Shown here piece by piece: positions 17,354 through 27,337 of a stretch of DNA of 56,761 nucleotides. A program made the position numbers and the translations under genes. Source of the DNA: Candidatus Bathyarchaeota archaeon (lineage in GTDB: Archaea > Thermoproteota > Bathyarchaeia > TCS64); assembly GCA_018652685.1 (NCBI GenBank), contig JABIBQ010000013.1, positions 1-56,761 on the forward strand. The letters run 5' to 3'. Under the pieces are notes generated by a model. That model saw nothing but the letters and a program-made list of their open reading frames with translations. It was not told where the DNA came from and did no database searches. Every line of letters begins with the position of its first letter. Within the stretch, counting starts at the first letter, position 1.

Positions 17354-17374
17354 CGCACGTTTTTTTGTGCCGAG

Positions 17375-17857
17375 TTACTCAGAGAGCTCCTGGAACAGGG
17401 TATCAGCGATAGAAATCGCTGCGTTCTCGATCTCAGGGCTCATTGGTTGGTAGAATTCTATGGTCTTGGGTTGTACCCCCAGCAATAACACTCGCACCCC
17501 GGCGCTTCTCTCTACATACTTGATGAAAATAGTCAACGGGAGGCTGTGGGTGGATACAGCATGCCCGTCTATTTGGCCGCCAAGGATGAGTCTCGTCTCA
17601 CCCACATGTCCCCTGAAGTTGGCGGCATCGATGAGCAGGACATGAGTTGGCTCGTATTTCACAACTTTACCTACGTATGATTCTGGAACGGTTTCGGCGT
17701 TGATGAGCAACACGTTTTCGATATGCCTTTCCTCAAGTAGCTCGATGACCCTAGGCCCTACCCCGTCATCAGCCCTCAAGGGATTGCCCACTCCTACCAG
17801 AGCCACCCGTTTCAGGTTCTCACCGAGGTACTCCCTTAGGCCATCATGAAGTGACAT
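17375..17857 (-). CDS. hydrogenase maturation protease (HycI/HyaD family)
   Basis: 160 residues. The N-terminal motif GNPLRADDGVG (24-34) and the LLINAETVPE segment with Glu55, followed by VLLIDAANFRG and the STHSLPL motif near 97-103, match the peptidases that clip the C-terminus of the large subunit of [NiFe]-hydrogenase after nickel insertion. The acidic residue of the first motif, the middle acidic residue and the His bind nickel in this family. No hydrogenase structural genes are in the window, so the target lies elsewhere. Its presence implies that the organism makes at least one [NiFe]-hydrogenase. Confidence 0.85.
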   Translation of the reverse strand: MSLHDGLREYLGENLKRVALVGVGNPLRADDGVGPRVIELLEERHIENVLLINAETVPESYVGKVVKYEPTHVLLIDAANFRGHVGETRLILGGQIDGHAVSTHSLPLTIFIKYVERSAGVRVLLLGVQPKTIEFYQPMSPEIENAAISIADTLFQELSE

Positions 17858-17903
17858 TACGGTGAGTTGTAGGGCTGATAAGTAAAAAGTGTTTGAGAGA
17901 AAA

Positions 17904-18860
17904 TTAGAGCTGGGACGCGACCTCGTCCTTGAACTTGGCCAGCATCTCGATGTTGGACGGGATGTCCGCGAATGGCTTGACGTTGATGACGCTCATTGTC
18001 ATGCCAAGATCCATTGCCTTCCTCCACTTTTCGATGAGAACCTCGGGTGTTCCCACAAAGTCATTCTCGGAGATGGATTTTGCGTCCTTTCCGTCTGCCT
18101 TCTGTTTCTGCAGGTAGGAGTCGTACGCCTTCTGGGTGTCGAATAGCCAGACGCTGGGAGCGAAGCCGTGGATGAAGACATCGTCTATGGTCTTGCCATA
18201 TTTTTCGATGGCTGTGTGGTAGATGCCCATTATGCGCTCGATGTTGGCTAGGTTACCGCTACTGTTGATGCCGTCGGCGTACTTGGCTGCGATTCGGATA
18301 ATCCTTGGCTGCCTTGCGCCTACGCTGATCTTCATGTGTTTGGTGACTGGCCTCGGGACGTTTATGGCCTCCTTGAGTTTCCAGTATCTGCCCTCGTAGC
18401 TGAACACGGGGTTGTCGAACATGCCTCTCATGATCTGGACGGCCTCCTTGAGTCTTGTAACTCGCTGTGCTGCGCTTGGCATTCCTCGGCCTTTCTCCAT
18501 GAGGTCATATCCAAGGTACTCCTGCTCTGCCCATCCCGCGCCCAGGATAAGCTCGAACCTGCCTTTGGTCATGACGTCAAGGGCTGTTGCTGATTTTGCC
18601 AGGTAAGCCGGGTTCCTGACGCTGTTGAAAAGTGTGATGTGGCCCACTTTGATCTTGCTCGTGTGGACGCCTAGTGCTGTAATGGCCGTCCATGCCTCTA
18701 GGTAGGGCTCCTTCCCGCCATCGGCGAAGCCGTTCACGTGATCGTTCAGAAAGACGCCGTAATAGTCAAGCTCCTCCGCGCCGAGGGATAACTCCAACAT
18801 CTTGTCGTAGGTGACCGCTCCGCGGATGAAAACTCCGAAATCCATGGGGGATACCTTCAT
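17904..18860 (-). CDS. LLM-class flavin/F420-dependent oxidoreductase
   Basis: 318 residues with the luciferase-like TIM-barrel pattern: DFGVFIRGAVTYDKMLELSL at the start, YYGVFLNDHV, KIKVGHITLFNSVRNPAYLA, GRFELILGAGWAEQEY and the KISVGARQPRIIRIAAKYAD strand. In archaea such proteins usually use F420 (as methylene-H4MPT reductase does) or FMN. The substrate cannot be told from the sequence. Start at 18860 is taken; a second Met at residue 6 is possible. Single gene, separated from the hydrogenase protease by about 45 bases on the same strand. Confidence 0.85.
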   Translation of the reverse strand: MKVSPMDFGVFIRGAVTYDKMLELSLGAEELDYYGVFLNDHVNGFADGGKEPYLEAWTAITALGVHTSKIKVGHITLFNSVRNPAYLAKSATALDVMTKGRFELILGAGWAEQEYLGYDLMEKGRGMPSAAQRVTRLKEAVQIMRGMFDNPVFSYEGRYWKLKEAINVPRPVTKHMKISVGARQPRIIRIAAKYADGINSSGNLANIERIMGIYHTAIEKYGKTIDDVFIHGFAPSVWLFDTQKAYDSYLQKQKADGKDAKSISENDFVGTPEVLIEKWRKAMDLGMTMSVINVKPFADIPSNIEMLAKFKDEVASQL

Positions 18861-18948
18861 TCATGGTTTTTAAACCAAATGATTGTCGTCTCCGGAAAAT
18901 GGGCAAGCTTAAACACGGGCATCGTACGTTAGGCTAATTTGTTATAGC

Positions 18949-20196
18949 ATGACTGACAAGCCGCCTATCAATACACGATTATTCTATGGCTGGGTAATGG
19001 TTGCCCTAGCGGGTTTTACCCTATTCTTCAGCGGACCCGGCCAGACCTTTGGCGTTAGCATGTTTATTGATAGTTATATCAACGATTTTGGGTGGACCAG
19101 GAGCACGGTTTCCGGAATGTACAGTACGGGTACTTTCATGGCAGGTATTGTTATGGGCGTGGTGGGAGGGCTTTTTGACAGATATGGCCACCGGAAGATG
19201 GGTACGGTCGTTGCAATTCTTTTTGGGTTTGCGTTATTGTTTATGAGTACTGTTAGTTCGGTTCCGATGCTTCTTGTTGGGTTCTTTCTCATTAGGTTAC
19301 TTGGTCAAGGCAGTATGAGTCTGATAGGGACTACCTTGGTGCCTCAGTGGTTCATAACGAAGAGGGGTAGGGCGGTTAGCATTGTTAGCGTTTTTGGGGC
19401 TTTGGGGATGGCTATTATGCCTCCGGTTAATTCGTGGCTAATCGAGAATTATGGCTGGCAAACGGGGTGGAGGTTCTGGGCGGTTGTGATGTGGGTGGTG
19501 GTGGCGCCTACTGTATATTTCTTTATCAGGACACGTCCAGAGGATGTTGGGCTTTCTCCTGACAATGAGGTACATATTCCGACGGAGGGAGGTATTGGAA
19601 TTGTAGAGGAGGTCTCTTGGACATTAAAGGAAGCGTTACGTACTCGTGCGTTCTGGATGATTCTTTACTCTGTAGTTGTTCCTTCAGCTATTATTACGGG
19701 GTGTGTTTTTCACCAGATCAGCATTTTGGGGCAGGCTGGGTTGACGCCAGGGAGTATAGCGCTGATTAGTGGAGCAACGAGTTTCGTTAGACTGCCACTG
19801 GTTTTGGTGGCTGGGCAGTTGGCAGACAGAATTCAGTTAAAATATCTGCTTGCCGTGAGTCAGGCCGTCCTGTTCGTGATGTTAATTGCTCTTTATTTAG
19901 CGAACTCTGTTCCTTTGGTTATAGTCTATGGGGTACTCATGGGGACTCAGATGGCTTTGCAGGGGCTTATTATGGGTGTGATCTGGCCAGATTACTATGG
20001 TAGGAAGCACCTCAGCACCATCAGGGGCATAACGATGATGGCCGGTGTGATTGGGTCCGCCTTGGGGCCTCTACCCTTCGGTTTCGCATACGATGTTTTC
20101 GGGGGGTACACGGAAGTGGTGATTGTCTCGATGTTATTCCCTATAGTTGGAACTGCATTAGCGCTTTTAGCCAAGAAGCCAGTAAAAATGGCTTAG
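18949..20196 (+). CDS. major facilitator superfamily transporter (oxalate/formate antiporter-like group)
   Basis: 415 residues, about twelve membrane helices. The cytoplasmic loop after helix 2 carries GGLFDRYGHRKMG, the MFS signature (G-x3-D-R-x-G-x-R/K). The N-terminus (FYGWVMVALAGFTLFFSGPGQTFG) is typical of the OFA/monocarboxylate branch, with RGRAVSIVSVFGALG in the middle. A carboxylate substrate is a reasonable guess but not shown. It ends in a four-base overlap with the convergent nitroreductase gene. Confidence 0.87.
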   Translation: MTDKPPINTRLFYGWVMVALAGFTLFFSGPGQTFGVSMFIDSYINDFGWTRSTVSGMYSTGTFMAGIVMGVVGGLFDRYGHRKMGTVVAILFGFALLFMSTVSSVPMLLVGFFLIRLLGQGSMSLIGTTLVPQWFITKRGRAVSIVSVFGALGMAIMPPVNSWLIENYGWQTGWRFWAVVMWVVVAPTVYFFIRTRPEDVGLSPDNEVHIPTEGGIGIVEEVSWTLKEALRTRAFWMILYSVVVPSAIITGCVFHQISILGQAGLTPGSIALISGATSFVRLPLVLVAGQLADRIQLKYLLAVSQAVLFVMLIALYLANSVPLVIVYGVLMGTQMALQGLIMGVIWPDYYGRKHLSTIRGITMMAGVIGSALGPLPFGFAYDVFGGYTEVVIVSMLFPIVGTALALLAKKPVKMA

Positions 20197-20750
20197 ACCC
20201 ACTTCACTGAAGGGGCCTTTTTGGGTGGCGGGTCTGGGAACTTGTCAGCGTACCCTAGGATCACTGGACCGAATATCTTCTCTTTCTCCTTGAGATCAAG
20301 AGCTTTTACGATCTCGGGGTTGTCCAGTACCTGTGCGCCGAAGTAGAGGTAACAGCTTCCCAGCCCGAGGGAGTGGGCTGCTAGCATCATGTTCTCCGTG
20401 ACGAGGGCGCAGTCGATGGCTTTGGTCCCGATGACGAATACCACACATGGGGCCTCGTAGTAGACTGGATCCTTCATCTCGCCATAGTGCTTGACGGTCT
20501 CGAAATGTTCTGGGTTGTTCTTCTTGATGTTATCAAAGAACCGTTTCCAGTTGGCGTACGCCGTATTGTAGAGCTTGCCTCGCATTTCGGTGTCTGTGAC
20601 TACTACGAACCGCCAAGACTGGCTGTTGTTGCCGGCTGGTGCGTAGTTACCTGCCTCGATTACTTTCTCGATTAACTCCTTGGGAACCGGTGTGTTCTTG
20701 TAGCTGCGGACTGACCGTCTGGTCTTGATGTTCTTTAAAACTGGGTTCAT
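20193..20750 (-). CDS. nitroreductase family FMN protein
   Basis: 185 residues. The opening IKTRRSVRSYKNTPVPKELI and the AGNYAPAGNNSQSWRFVVV stretch are diagnostic for FMN-binding nitroreductases, and the C-terminal part has the helix with LAAHSLGLGSCYL and ILGYADKFPDPPPKK. Such enzymes use NAD(P)H or F420 to reduce quinones, nitro compounds or flavin-linked substrates. Physiological substrate unknown. Lies 53 bases downstream of the MobA-like gene on the same strand and may be co-transcribed. Confidence 0.88.
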   Translation of the reverse strand: MNPVLKNIKTRRSVRSYKNTPVPKELIEKVIEAGNYAPAGNNSQSWRFVVVTDTEMRGKLYNTAYANWKRFFDNIKKNNPEHFETVKHYGEMKDPVYYEAPCVVFVIGTKAIDCALVTENMMLAAHSLGLGSCYLYFGAQVLDNPEIVKALDLKEKEKIFGPVILGYADKFPDPPPKKAPSVKWV

Positions 20751-20803
20751 GCCATGTATTGATCGGTTATCGGATAAGAAACCTACTGATGCGCACGCAA
20801 GGC

Positions 20804-21415
20804 TTAATCTTTGATTATTCTCATTGCCTCGTCGTATCTTTCCATGGTATCCAGATCGAAGAAGCTTCTGAGCTCGGGATCTATTATCTTCAATCTTTCA
20901 ACTAGGATGCGTGCAACGGATGGCAATGTCTCAAGCACTTTCCGTAGCCTCAGATCACCATCGTTTCTCAGTTGAACGGCTCTCCTCTTTCCTACTTCAA
21001 CGTTGTAGACGGCGGGCAATGGCTCGATCCAGCCGTCTGGTTTTATGAGTAACGTGCCGTTGAGCTCAAAGGAGAGAAGGAAAAGGATGTCCACGAGCTC
21101 GCTGTTGATGAAGGGCATATCGCAGGCGGCGACGACAGCGTAGTCCCCCTTCGCGTGTGTCAAACCAGTGATCAAGCCAATCATGGGTGATCCATCATCG
21201 TAAAGGTCAGGGACAACCATAACATCGTCCTCCACGGCGTTTCTGTAATGTTGAATCCTCTCCTTGGAGCCCACAACCACAATTATTTCATCAACTATTG
21301 GCCTGAGGCTTTCAACCACATAGCGGATGAGGGGCTTCCCGTTCAGGTCTATCAAGCCCTTGTCCGTTCCTATCCGCTTTGATTCGCCGCCGGCGAGGAT
21401 TATCCCAGTTCTCAT
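20804..21415 (-). CDS. mobA: molybdenum cofactor guanylyltransferase (MobA-like)
   Basis: 203 residues. The nucleotidyltransferase signature LAGGESKRIGTDKG is at 7-20, followed by GKPLIRYVVESLRPIVDEII, a DLYDDGSPMIGLITGL loop and VVAACDMPFINSEL, the metal-binding aspartate strand. The closest family is MobA, which joins GMP to molybdopterin to make the guanine dinucleotide cofactor (Mo or W). Related NTP-transferases for sugars or coenzyme F420-type chemistry are alternatives. Together with the nearby MoaD-like protein this hints at molybdopterin enzymes in the cell. Confidence 0.8.
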   Translation of the reverse strand: MRTGIILAGGESKRIGTDKGLIDLNGKPLIRYVVESLRPIVDEIIVVVGSKERIQHYRNAVEDDVMVVPDLYDDGSPMIGLITGLTHAKGDYAVVAACDMPFINSELVDILFLLSFELNGTLLIKPDGWIEPLPAVYNVEVGKRRAVQLRNDGDLRLRKVLETLPSVARILVERLKIIDPELRSFFDLDTMERYDEAMRIIKD

Positions 21416-21686
21416 GTTGCCCCTCTTGATTTCTTGACAGAATAACTCATCTGACGCCCTTTTTAACGGCTTCCGATTTTAAATTTGGAATCTGAGGTAT
21501 GTGTCTAATATTTCATCCATTTTGGATTTGTTATTTCGTATAAATGAGAGGGGTTGTATTATTCAGTGTTGTACACAGCCAAATCGTGCACGCTCGCATA
21601 AAAAGATGGAAAATCCACAAAAGCGCATTATTCTTGTACATGGCGCTAACTTAATTACCGCAGTATCATAATAGGTTTGAATCCTA

Positions 21687-24302
21687 ATGAGAGCGGTCAT
21701 TATCTTAACAAGTATAATACTTGTCACAGCCGTTGTTGGTGTTAGTCTAGGAATAGTAGACCTCGATAATCTAGTCAACAATCCTTCTGAAGAAATGAGA
21801 AATATTGGTATTTCAATTGAAGAATTTCTGAGTCCAAAAATCACAACTGGTGATGGCAACGATAATTCTACTTCATCAAACACAGGTACCTCTGGAGGAG
21901 ATCAGTCCTCAAATACGGGGACCTCCAATGATGATGATTCAACTACCAACAATGATTCTCAAGCGGACCCAGTTTGGGAGACTGTGAGCTGTCCAGAGGT
22001 ACTGCCACTCGCACCAGGCTACGAAGACAAAGTTGAAACCGGCTGGGTGAAAATGGAATATCCAATAAACGAGGAATGGCCTTATGAAAACTATAAACTC
22101 GTAATGGGAGAGGGTGAACTCTTTGCCCTCGGAAACAACGGAGGTTTAATGAGACTTGACTCCGGTTTCTGGAACAGACTTGACGCAAATACAACTCAAA
22201 GCTTATCGAGTATGATGTCAGGTACATGGCCCTCTTATTTTGTTGGAAATTATGGTACGATTCGGTCCTATAGTCCGGTAACAAGTAAAATCGAGAACTT
22301 GGAGACTCCATGGGATTCCTATGATGTATATGATCGTCCTAATCTGTACGCGGCTTGGGGAAGCAATCATGAAAACTTTTGGGTACTTGGAGATGGTGTG
22401 ATGTACAACTATGCACCTCTTTCTCCAAGTGATCCGAATTATAATGCATCGGATCCCGGTCCAAAGTGGCAATATCATGAATCTCCTGTTTCACCATGGA
22501 GTTCTAGAGGGCCATATGATCGATACATAAGTGATGTTTGGGTCAATAATGATGATAGCGTTTTTGCACTCATTGGCAATCCGGGCGGAGGACAATATGT
22601 AACAGAATGGGATGGGAGTGAATGGGGTGAAGGAAAATCAATTCCTACAACCAGTCTTGTCCGGGATATCTGGGGTTTCAGTCATGACAATATTTTTGCT
22701 GTGGGGGTCGCAGCAGGTATTTGGCATTATGATGGAGTGGAGTGGACAGATTTTGAGAACCTAGGCCTTGATAGATGGAACAGCTACTCAAGCATCTGGG
22801 GGACGAGCATGAGTGACCTCTGGTGCGTAGGAGATTATGGTTCTACGTCAAGTCCTTTAATGCATTGGGATGGAACATATTGGTCAGGTCATACCGTTCC
22901 TGATGAGGACTATGCCGGATTATACTCCATTGTAGGATTTAGCCAAAACATAGCGGATGTTTACGTTTCAGGAGATTATGGTTATATCCTTCATTATATT
23001 CCTCCAACTGCAGGAGATACCAGTCCTAGCGACTTGACTGGAATTCAAGAGACTTGGGGCCATTATTTCTATGATTCATTTTCTGACGATTCGCATATCT
23101 ACTATTGTGGAATTGAAGAGAACAGCGCATTTTTAGGTCGCTATAGTCAAGCATCTGGTTTGCAAGAGTTTTCGTTGAACACTGAATTGGAAATTGGGGC
23201 TTTCTTCAGTGTAACTGTGAAGGACAGAATGGTCTACGCTACGGGAAGACTGCTAGAAGGAGGATTATTAGTCGTAAAATATAACCTCGACACTGGGCAG
23301 ACAACAACCTTTTCAGATGTGATAGAAGGGTCAAACTTGTTCCCTGACGAAATTATTGTAGATGATGAGGGAATGATCTATATTGCAGGGAAAACTGATA
23401 CAGATATTGAGGATCAGGCTAACGCTGGGTTTTCGGTCCAGCCAGATGAATCATACAACTACAAACCGTACGCCTTTGATGCTTTCCTAATTAAGTATAA
23501 TCCACAGGGGGAGAGGCAATGGGTCAGGATGTGGGGAAATCCGGATACGCCTAAACCTTTCAGTAGTTATAGTGGTGAAAGTGTCACTGGAATATTCATC
23601 GACGACCAAGGTATGATTGTAGTAACTGGTGATACTGATACGGGGAATTCATTTACTGTTGATTCTCATAATGGCGAAATTGGCTTGAATTTGAGTAACA
23701 TGGGAGATGAAATTCTTGGAGGTTACTGGTATTGGATGTCTTTTGATTCGGATGGAACTATAGCATCCTCTAATGGTTGGACTTCTGGAGGTAGATGGAA
23801 TATTATGGGATATTCTGATATGAGTAGTGACGGAAATCTCTACTTGGTTGGTACTAGTGATTATCGTGGGATTATCGCGGGTCAGCAAGGTACTCTGGAT
23901 CAAAATCAAGTTATTATCAAACTTGATCAGGAATACGCCATTGAATGGCTTAGGTACCTTTCTCTTGGAAGAGCTGGAGTGTCTGATTGTGCCGTTGATG
24001 ATGAGGGAGTGTATATTGTAGGTTCCACGTGGTCTTCTGTTGGTGGGCAAAACCATTATGGTTATAGCGATATGTACATAACACATCTTAGACAGGATGG
24101 GTTGATACTAGGGTCTGAGACTCTCGGTGGTTCAGATTCGGATTATCCAAATCTAATTGAGTTAAGTCCAAGTGGAACTCCTGTCGTGTGGGGATCAACA
24201 TACAGCTCTGAGTTATTGGGTGGTAAAGAGGGCCCCTCGTTTATTCTTTGGGAGGTTGGTGCTATGATGATAGATCAATACGCAGAGTGCAGATTACCCT
24301 AA
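21687..24302 (+). CDS. large secreted beta-propeller protein
   Basis: 871 residues: an N-terminal hydrophobic signal/anchor (about 3-24), then a low-complexity Ser/Thr/Asn/Asp linker (about 55-95) that is probably glycosylated, then two propeller-like regions. The first (about 130-430) has repeats of the form WGxSxDNIFAVG...IWHYDGVEW; the second (about 440-860) has SBBP-like repeats with YIAGKTDT, DAFLIKYNPQGERQWVRMWG and related strings. No enzyme motif and no C-terminal membrane helix are seen, so attachment would be through the N-terminus. Role probably adhesion or surface-layer structure; not proven. Confidence 0.72.
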   Translation: MRAVIILTSIILVTAVVGVSLGIVDLDNLVNNPSEEMRNIGISIEEFLSPKITTGDGNDNSTSSNTGTSGGDQSSNTGTSNDDDSTTNNDSQADPVWETVSCPEVLPLAPGYEDKVETGWVKMEYPINEEWPYENYKLVMGEGELFALGNNGGLMRLDSGFWNRLDANTTQSLSSMMSGTWPSYFVGNYGTIRSYSPVTSKIENLETPWDSYDVYDRPNLYAAWGSNHENFWVLGDGVMYNYAPLSPSDPNYNASDPGPKWQYHESPVSPWSSRGPYDRYISDVWVNNDDSVFALIGNPGGGQYVTEWDGSEWGEGKSIPTTSLVRDIWGFSHDNIFAVGVAAGIWHYDGVEWTDFENLGLDRWNSYSSIWGTSMSDLWCVGDYGSTSSPLMHWDGTYWSGHTVPDEDYAGLYSIVGFSQNIADVYVSGDYGYILHYIPPTAGDTSPSDLTGIQETWGHYFYDSFSDDSHIYYCGIEENSAFLGRYSQASGLQEFSLNTELEIGAFFSVTVKDRMVYATGRLLEGGLLVVKYNLDTGQTTTFSDVIEGSNLFPDEIIVDDEGMIYIAGKTDTDIEDQANAGFSVQPDESYNYKPYAFDAFLIKYNPQGERQWVRMWGNPDTPKPFSSYSGESVTGIFIDDQGMIVVTGDTDTGNSFTVDSHNGEIGLNLSNMGDEILGGYWYWMSFDSDGTIASSNGWTSGGRWNIMGYSDMSSDGNLYLVGTSDYRGIIAGQQGTLDQNQVIIKLDQEYAIEWLRYLSLGRAGVSDCAVDDEGVYIVGSTWSSVGGQNHYGYSDMYITHLRQDGLILGSETLGGSDSDYPNLIELSPSGTPVVWGSTYSSELLGGKEGPSFILWEVGAMMIDQYAECRLP

Positions 24303-24485
24303 TCTTTTATTATTACAACTCAGCCTACCAAACATTTTATTACTTTTTTCGTTGACTCCCCGCATTGTGTCGTTAGAATAGAGTCTAATTAATCTGCACC
24401 GCTCGTGTTTTCTGATTTCCTGTTCTGCGCTACCGAGAAAGTGATGATCGTATATTTGCAGAAAATAGTGAGAAATGAATACATA

Positions 24486-24495
24486 CGCGCGCGCG
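24486..24495. repeat. intergenic CG alternating run (contains GCGCGCGC), copy 2
   Basis: Ten bases of alternating C and G in the AT-rich spacer (24303-24525) between two convergent genes. The rest of that spacer shows no gene. Same motif as at 9595. Confidence 0.6.
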
Positions 24496-24525
24496 GAATA
24501 TTTGCCAATATATTAGGTAGTGCAG

Positions 24526-26082
24526 TTATGCAAACCGTATTAATATATCAAAAAACTTTGTGAACAGAGGGGCCAATGGGCCAAAGCTCCTGCTCATTCG
24601 CCTGAGGAATTGGTAGTCTTTCAGGGTCAGGGCTTTTGTCAAGATGAGCCCGAGGAGATACATTGTGACGGAGATGGTTCCACCTAGGACAAGTTCAATC
24701 CAGACGTTAACATGGAGAGTGGTAGTTAACCAGTAAATGACGGGGTATATTGTTCCCGAGATTGCCAGGTTTTTTACCAGGAACTTCCAGTCGATATCAA
24801 AGTTGAACAGTCTGCGGATGATCGTCAGGTTGTAAATAGAGTTCACAAAGTTTCCCATGAACATGATCGCTAGCAAACCAGGGACGCCGTACCTGGGGAT
24901 AATCAGGAAGGATAGTGGGGTCACGACTATGAACCGTAGTATCGTTGATTTCAGGGTGTAGCTGGCTTTTTTCTGGCTGTTCAGCAAAGGTGCGTTACAT
25001 ACCGAGCCAGTTCCAATTACTACGGATAATAGCATATAATAGCGTAGGAAATGCGGAGCTAGTGGGTATTTTGTGCCAAACAAGGCGGTTATGATCGGGT
25101 CAGCCATGGCCATGATCATAACGACTATGGGATACGCGAATAGGGTTGAGTATTTTACGGCGTTTCTGTATAGGAATCGCAGGTCAGTCAAGTTGTTTTC
25201 TAGTTTTGAGAACAGGGGGAATATGGTTGTCCCGATTGGTAGTGTTACGAAACTAAGTAGAACTGAAAAGTAGATTGCAGCAGCATAGTTTCCTACAACG
25301 GTATCTGAGACGGAGGTCCCGAGGATTGTTATGAAAAGTTGGGGGATTATTCCGTTTAATAGGTTCGTTAGGTATATGGGGAATCCAAATACTAGGATCA
25401 TTTTCAGGGCATCAATATGAGTGAAATCGTTTGTTGCAGGAGCTTCGTTTCGCCTTAATACTAGGATGAAGCCTAACCCAAGCGTTCCGCTTAGCAGGAC
25501 GGGTGTGAAATGCCCAAAGATAGCTCCGAGTACGCCAAACCCGAGATAGATAAGAATGGGGGAGGAGACGCTCTTGAGAAAAGAGTATATGATGTTGAGA
25601 ATACTTCTCAACTTCATGCGCTCATAGCCGACGGTTATCCCCATGGATAGAGTCATCAGAGAGGTCCCGATGATCCCTAATGAGAGATACTGGATGAAGA
25701 CAGCTTGTTCGGGTTGATTATAGACCTGATTTGCGATGAAGCCAGATAGGGAGTAGACGATAAATGTTGCTAGACCGCTGGAAATTAGGGAAAGAAATAC
25801 TCCAGTTTCAATTAATACACGTATCTGGTCGTTTTTACCCTCGAAACGATACTGTGAGATATACTTGATCATGGAGGGGCGGATGCCCAGTCCTATTACC
25901 AAGGAGGCCATGCTAACTATGGATTGGGCTAAGTTGAACTGTCCGAAACTCTGGGCACCGAGCAGGTTGGCAACTAGGAGCATCCCGATGGCCAGTACTA
26001 CGGTGGATGAGACCTGACCAAGGAGGAGTATCAAGCTTCCTCGTGTAGTCTGATTTACTAGGTCATTCAAGTTCTCGCCCAT
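24526..26082 (-). CDS. polysaccharide flippase (Wzx/MATE-type, MOP superfamily)
   Basis: 518 residues with about fourteen membrane helices. The opening NQTTRGSLILLLGQVSSTVV and the FGQFNLAQSIVSMASLVIGL segment are typical of oligosaccharide/lipid-linked glycan flippases. It should move lipid-linked sugars across the membrane for surface glycan or glycoprotein assembly. It is monocistronic here, but the glycosyltransferase, LicD and methyltransferase genes from 42 kb onwards could supply its substrate. Overall codon composition is that of the core regions, not the AT-rich island. Confidence 0.82.
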   Translation of the reverse strand: MGENLNDLVNQTTRGSLILLLGQVSSTVVLAIGMLLVANLLGAQSFGQFNLAQSIVSMASLVIGLGIRPSMIKYISQYRFEGKNDQIRVLIETGVFLSLISSGLATFIVYSLSGFIANQVYNQPEQAVFIQYLSLGIIGTSLMTLSMGITVGYERMKLRSILNIIYSFLKSVSSPILIYLGFGVLGAIFGHFTPVLLSGTLGLGFILVLRRNEAPATNDFTHIDALKMILVFGFPIYLTNLLNGIIPQLFITILGTSVSDTVVGNYAAAIYFSVLLSFVTLPIGTTIFPLFSKLENNLTDLRFLYRNAVKYSTLFAYPIVVMIMAMADPIITALFGTKYPLAPHFLRYYMLLSVVIGTGSVCNAPLLNSQKKASYTLKSTILRFIVVTPLSFLIIPRYGVPGLLAIMFMGNFVNSIYNLTIIRRLFNFDIDWKFLVKNLAISGTIYPVIYWLTTTLHVNVWIELVLGGTISVTMYLLGLILTKALTLKDYQFLRRMSRSFGPLAPLFTKFFDILIRFA

Positions 26083-26230
26083 GATAGGAATCTCCGGTTA
26101 CTGAGGATATTATCTGTCCTACGTGGAGTTAAATGCGTATCCCTAAGTTTCGGTTTTTGTTTGTAGGTGAAATGATTTTATGTATGTCCCTGTTATCTTC
26201 ATATGTTGAGAGTAACTTGGGGGAGTTTAT

Positions 26231-27337
26231 TTGACCACATCATCAGAAGTAATTCATTGCCCGAACTGTAAAGAAGACGTACCAAGGACCCTTTACTGCC
26301 TAAACTGCGGATACCCGCTATACAAGCTTGAACAGGAAGAGAAGGTAGAGGATCAAGCTGAGGAGCCAGTAACCGAAACGGAGCCGGAGGTCAAGGTCGA
26401 TATGAGTGTCGAGTATGAACCTCCACAGGAAACGTTCATGGTTGAGGAGCCCGAACCAGAGGTTGAACCAGCGCCTGAACCAGAACCGGAGGTTGAGATC
26501 GAGGTAGAAGAGGAACCAGAAGCCATTTGGGAGCAGGCACCTGAAGAGAAGCCTGCGGAAACCTCGGAACCTGATTACGAACCAGAGATAGAAGAGGACC
26601 CTGAAACGATTTGGGAGCCAGAGCCGGAACCAGAAGCAGAGGTAGAGTCTGAGACGGTCAGTGAGCTCGAAGAGGAGCCAGAGACGGTCTTTGAGCCAGA
26701 ACCGACTCACGAGCCAGTAATTGACCCCGAAATTGAACAAGAAGTAATAACGAAAGAGGAGAGAGAAGAATACATGATGGATGAAATAATGATGGAGTAT
26801 GCGCCAGATCCCCTCTCGAAAGAGGTAATGGATAACTTGGCGAAGAACATCACACTGAAAGTCAGGCTGGTACGCCTGCTGAGAGACAACTCCGTGAAGG
26901 AGGAGACCTTCAGGAAGCTATTCGACAACTATGTCGATCAGGGCAGACTATGGGTTAGCAGGAGAGACGATACCATTACCCGACTAAAGTCTGACTTGGA
27001 GCGAATGGAGACCGAATTTGTTGCTGCAAGGAAGGATTTCGAGCTCCTTGAGATCAGAAAGAACATCGGGGACGCCGGAGAGGACGAATATGGGGTCAAA
27101 GCACCTGCATTCAAATGGGACATCGAGCACTTGGACACCGAAATAAAGAGCTGTAAAGGCGGGATCCAGTACATGATCAACCTAAAGTCTCTTGTTCCAG
27201 GGGAAGAAGTGGCTGAGCTTGAGAGCCTAGGTCAAGCTGATTATTCGAGCCTGGACAACATCGAGGACGTTACCTCTGATACTATCGCGAGGATGAAGGA
27301 GTCCCTCGCAGAAGCCCTGAACACAATTCAGGGCTAG
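26231..27337 (+). CDS. zinc-ribbon, Glu/Pro-repeat, coiled-coil protein (possibly CdvA-like C-terminus)
   Basis: 368 residues in three parts. Residues 10-30 are a CPNC...CLNCG zinc ribbon. Residues about 35-175 are an acidic region of imperfect EPEPEPE/EIEE repeats, surely disordered. Residues about 185-360 are helical with [20 protein letters not shown] and a following coiled coil, a pattern faintly like the coiled-coil domain of the archaeal division protein CdvA; I cannot confirm that. A strong GGGGGAG site six bases before the TTG at 26231 fixes the start. It overlaps by four bases the end of the convergent membrane protein gene. Probably a cytoplasmic scaffold. Confidence 0.7.
   Translation: MTTSSEVIHCPNCKEDVPRTLYCLNCGYPLYKLEQEEKVEDQAEEPVTETEPEVKVDMSVEYEPPQETFMVEEPEPEVEPAPEPEPEVEIEVEEEPEAIWEQAPEEKPAETSEPDYEPEIEEDPETIWEPEPEPEAEVESETVSELEEEPETVFEPEPTHEPVIDPEIEQEVITKEEREEYMMDEIMMEYAPDPLSKEVMDNLAKNITLKVRLVRLLRDNSVKEETFRKLFDNYVDQGRLWVSRRDDTITRLKSDLERMETEFVAARKDFELLEIRKNIGDAGEDEYGVKAPAFKWDIEHLDTEIKSCKGGIQYMINLKSLVPGEEVAELESLGQADYSSLDNIEDVTSDTIARMKESLAEALNTIQG

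Noticed and set aside
26318-26740. 140-residue minus-strand frame rich in Phe, Leu and Trp
   Set aside because: Antisense reading of the Glu/Pro repeats of the zinc-ribbon protein.
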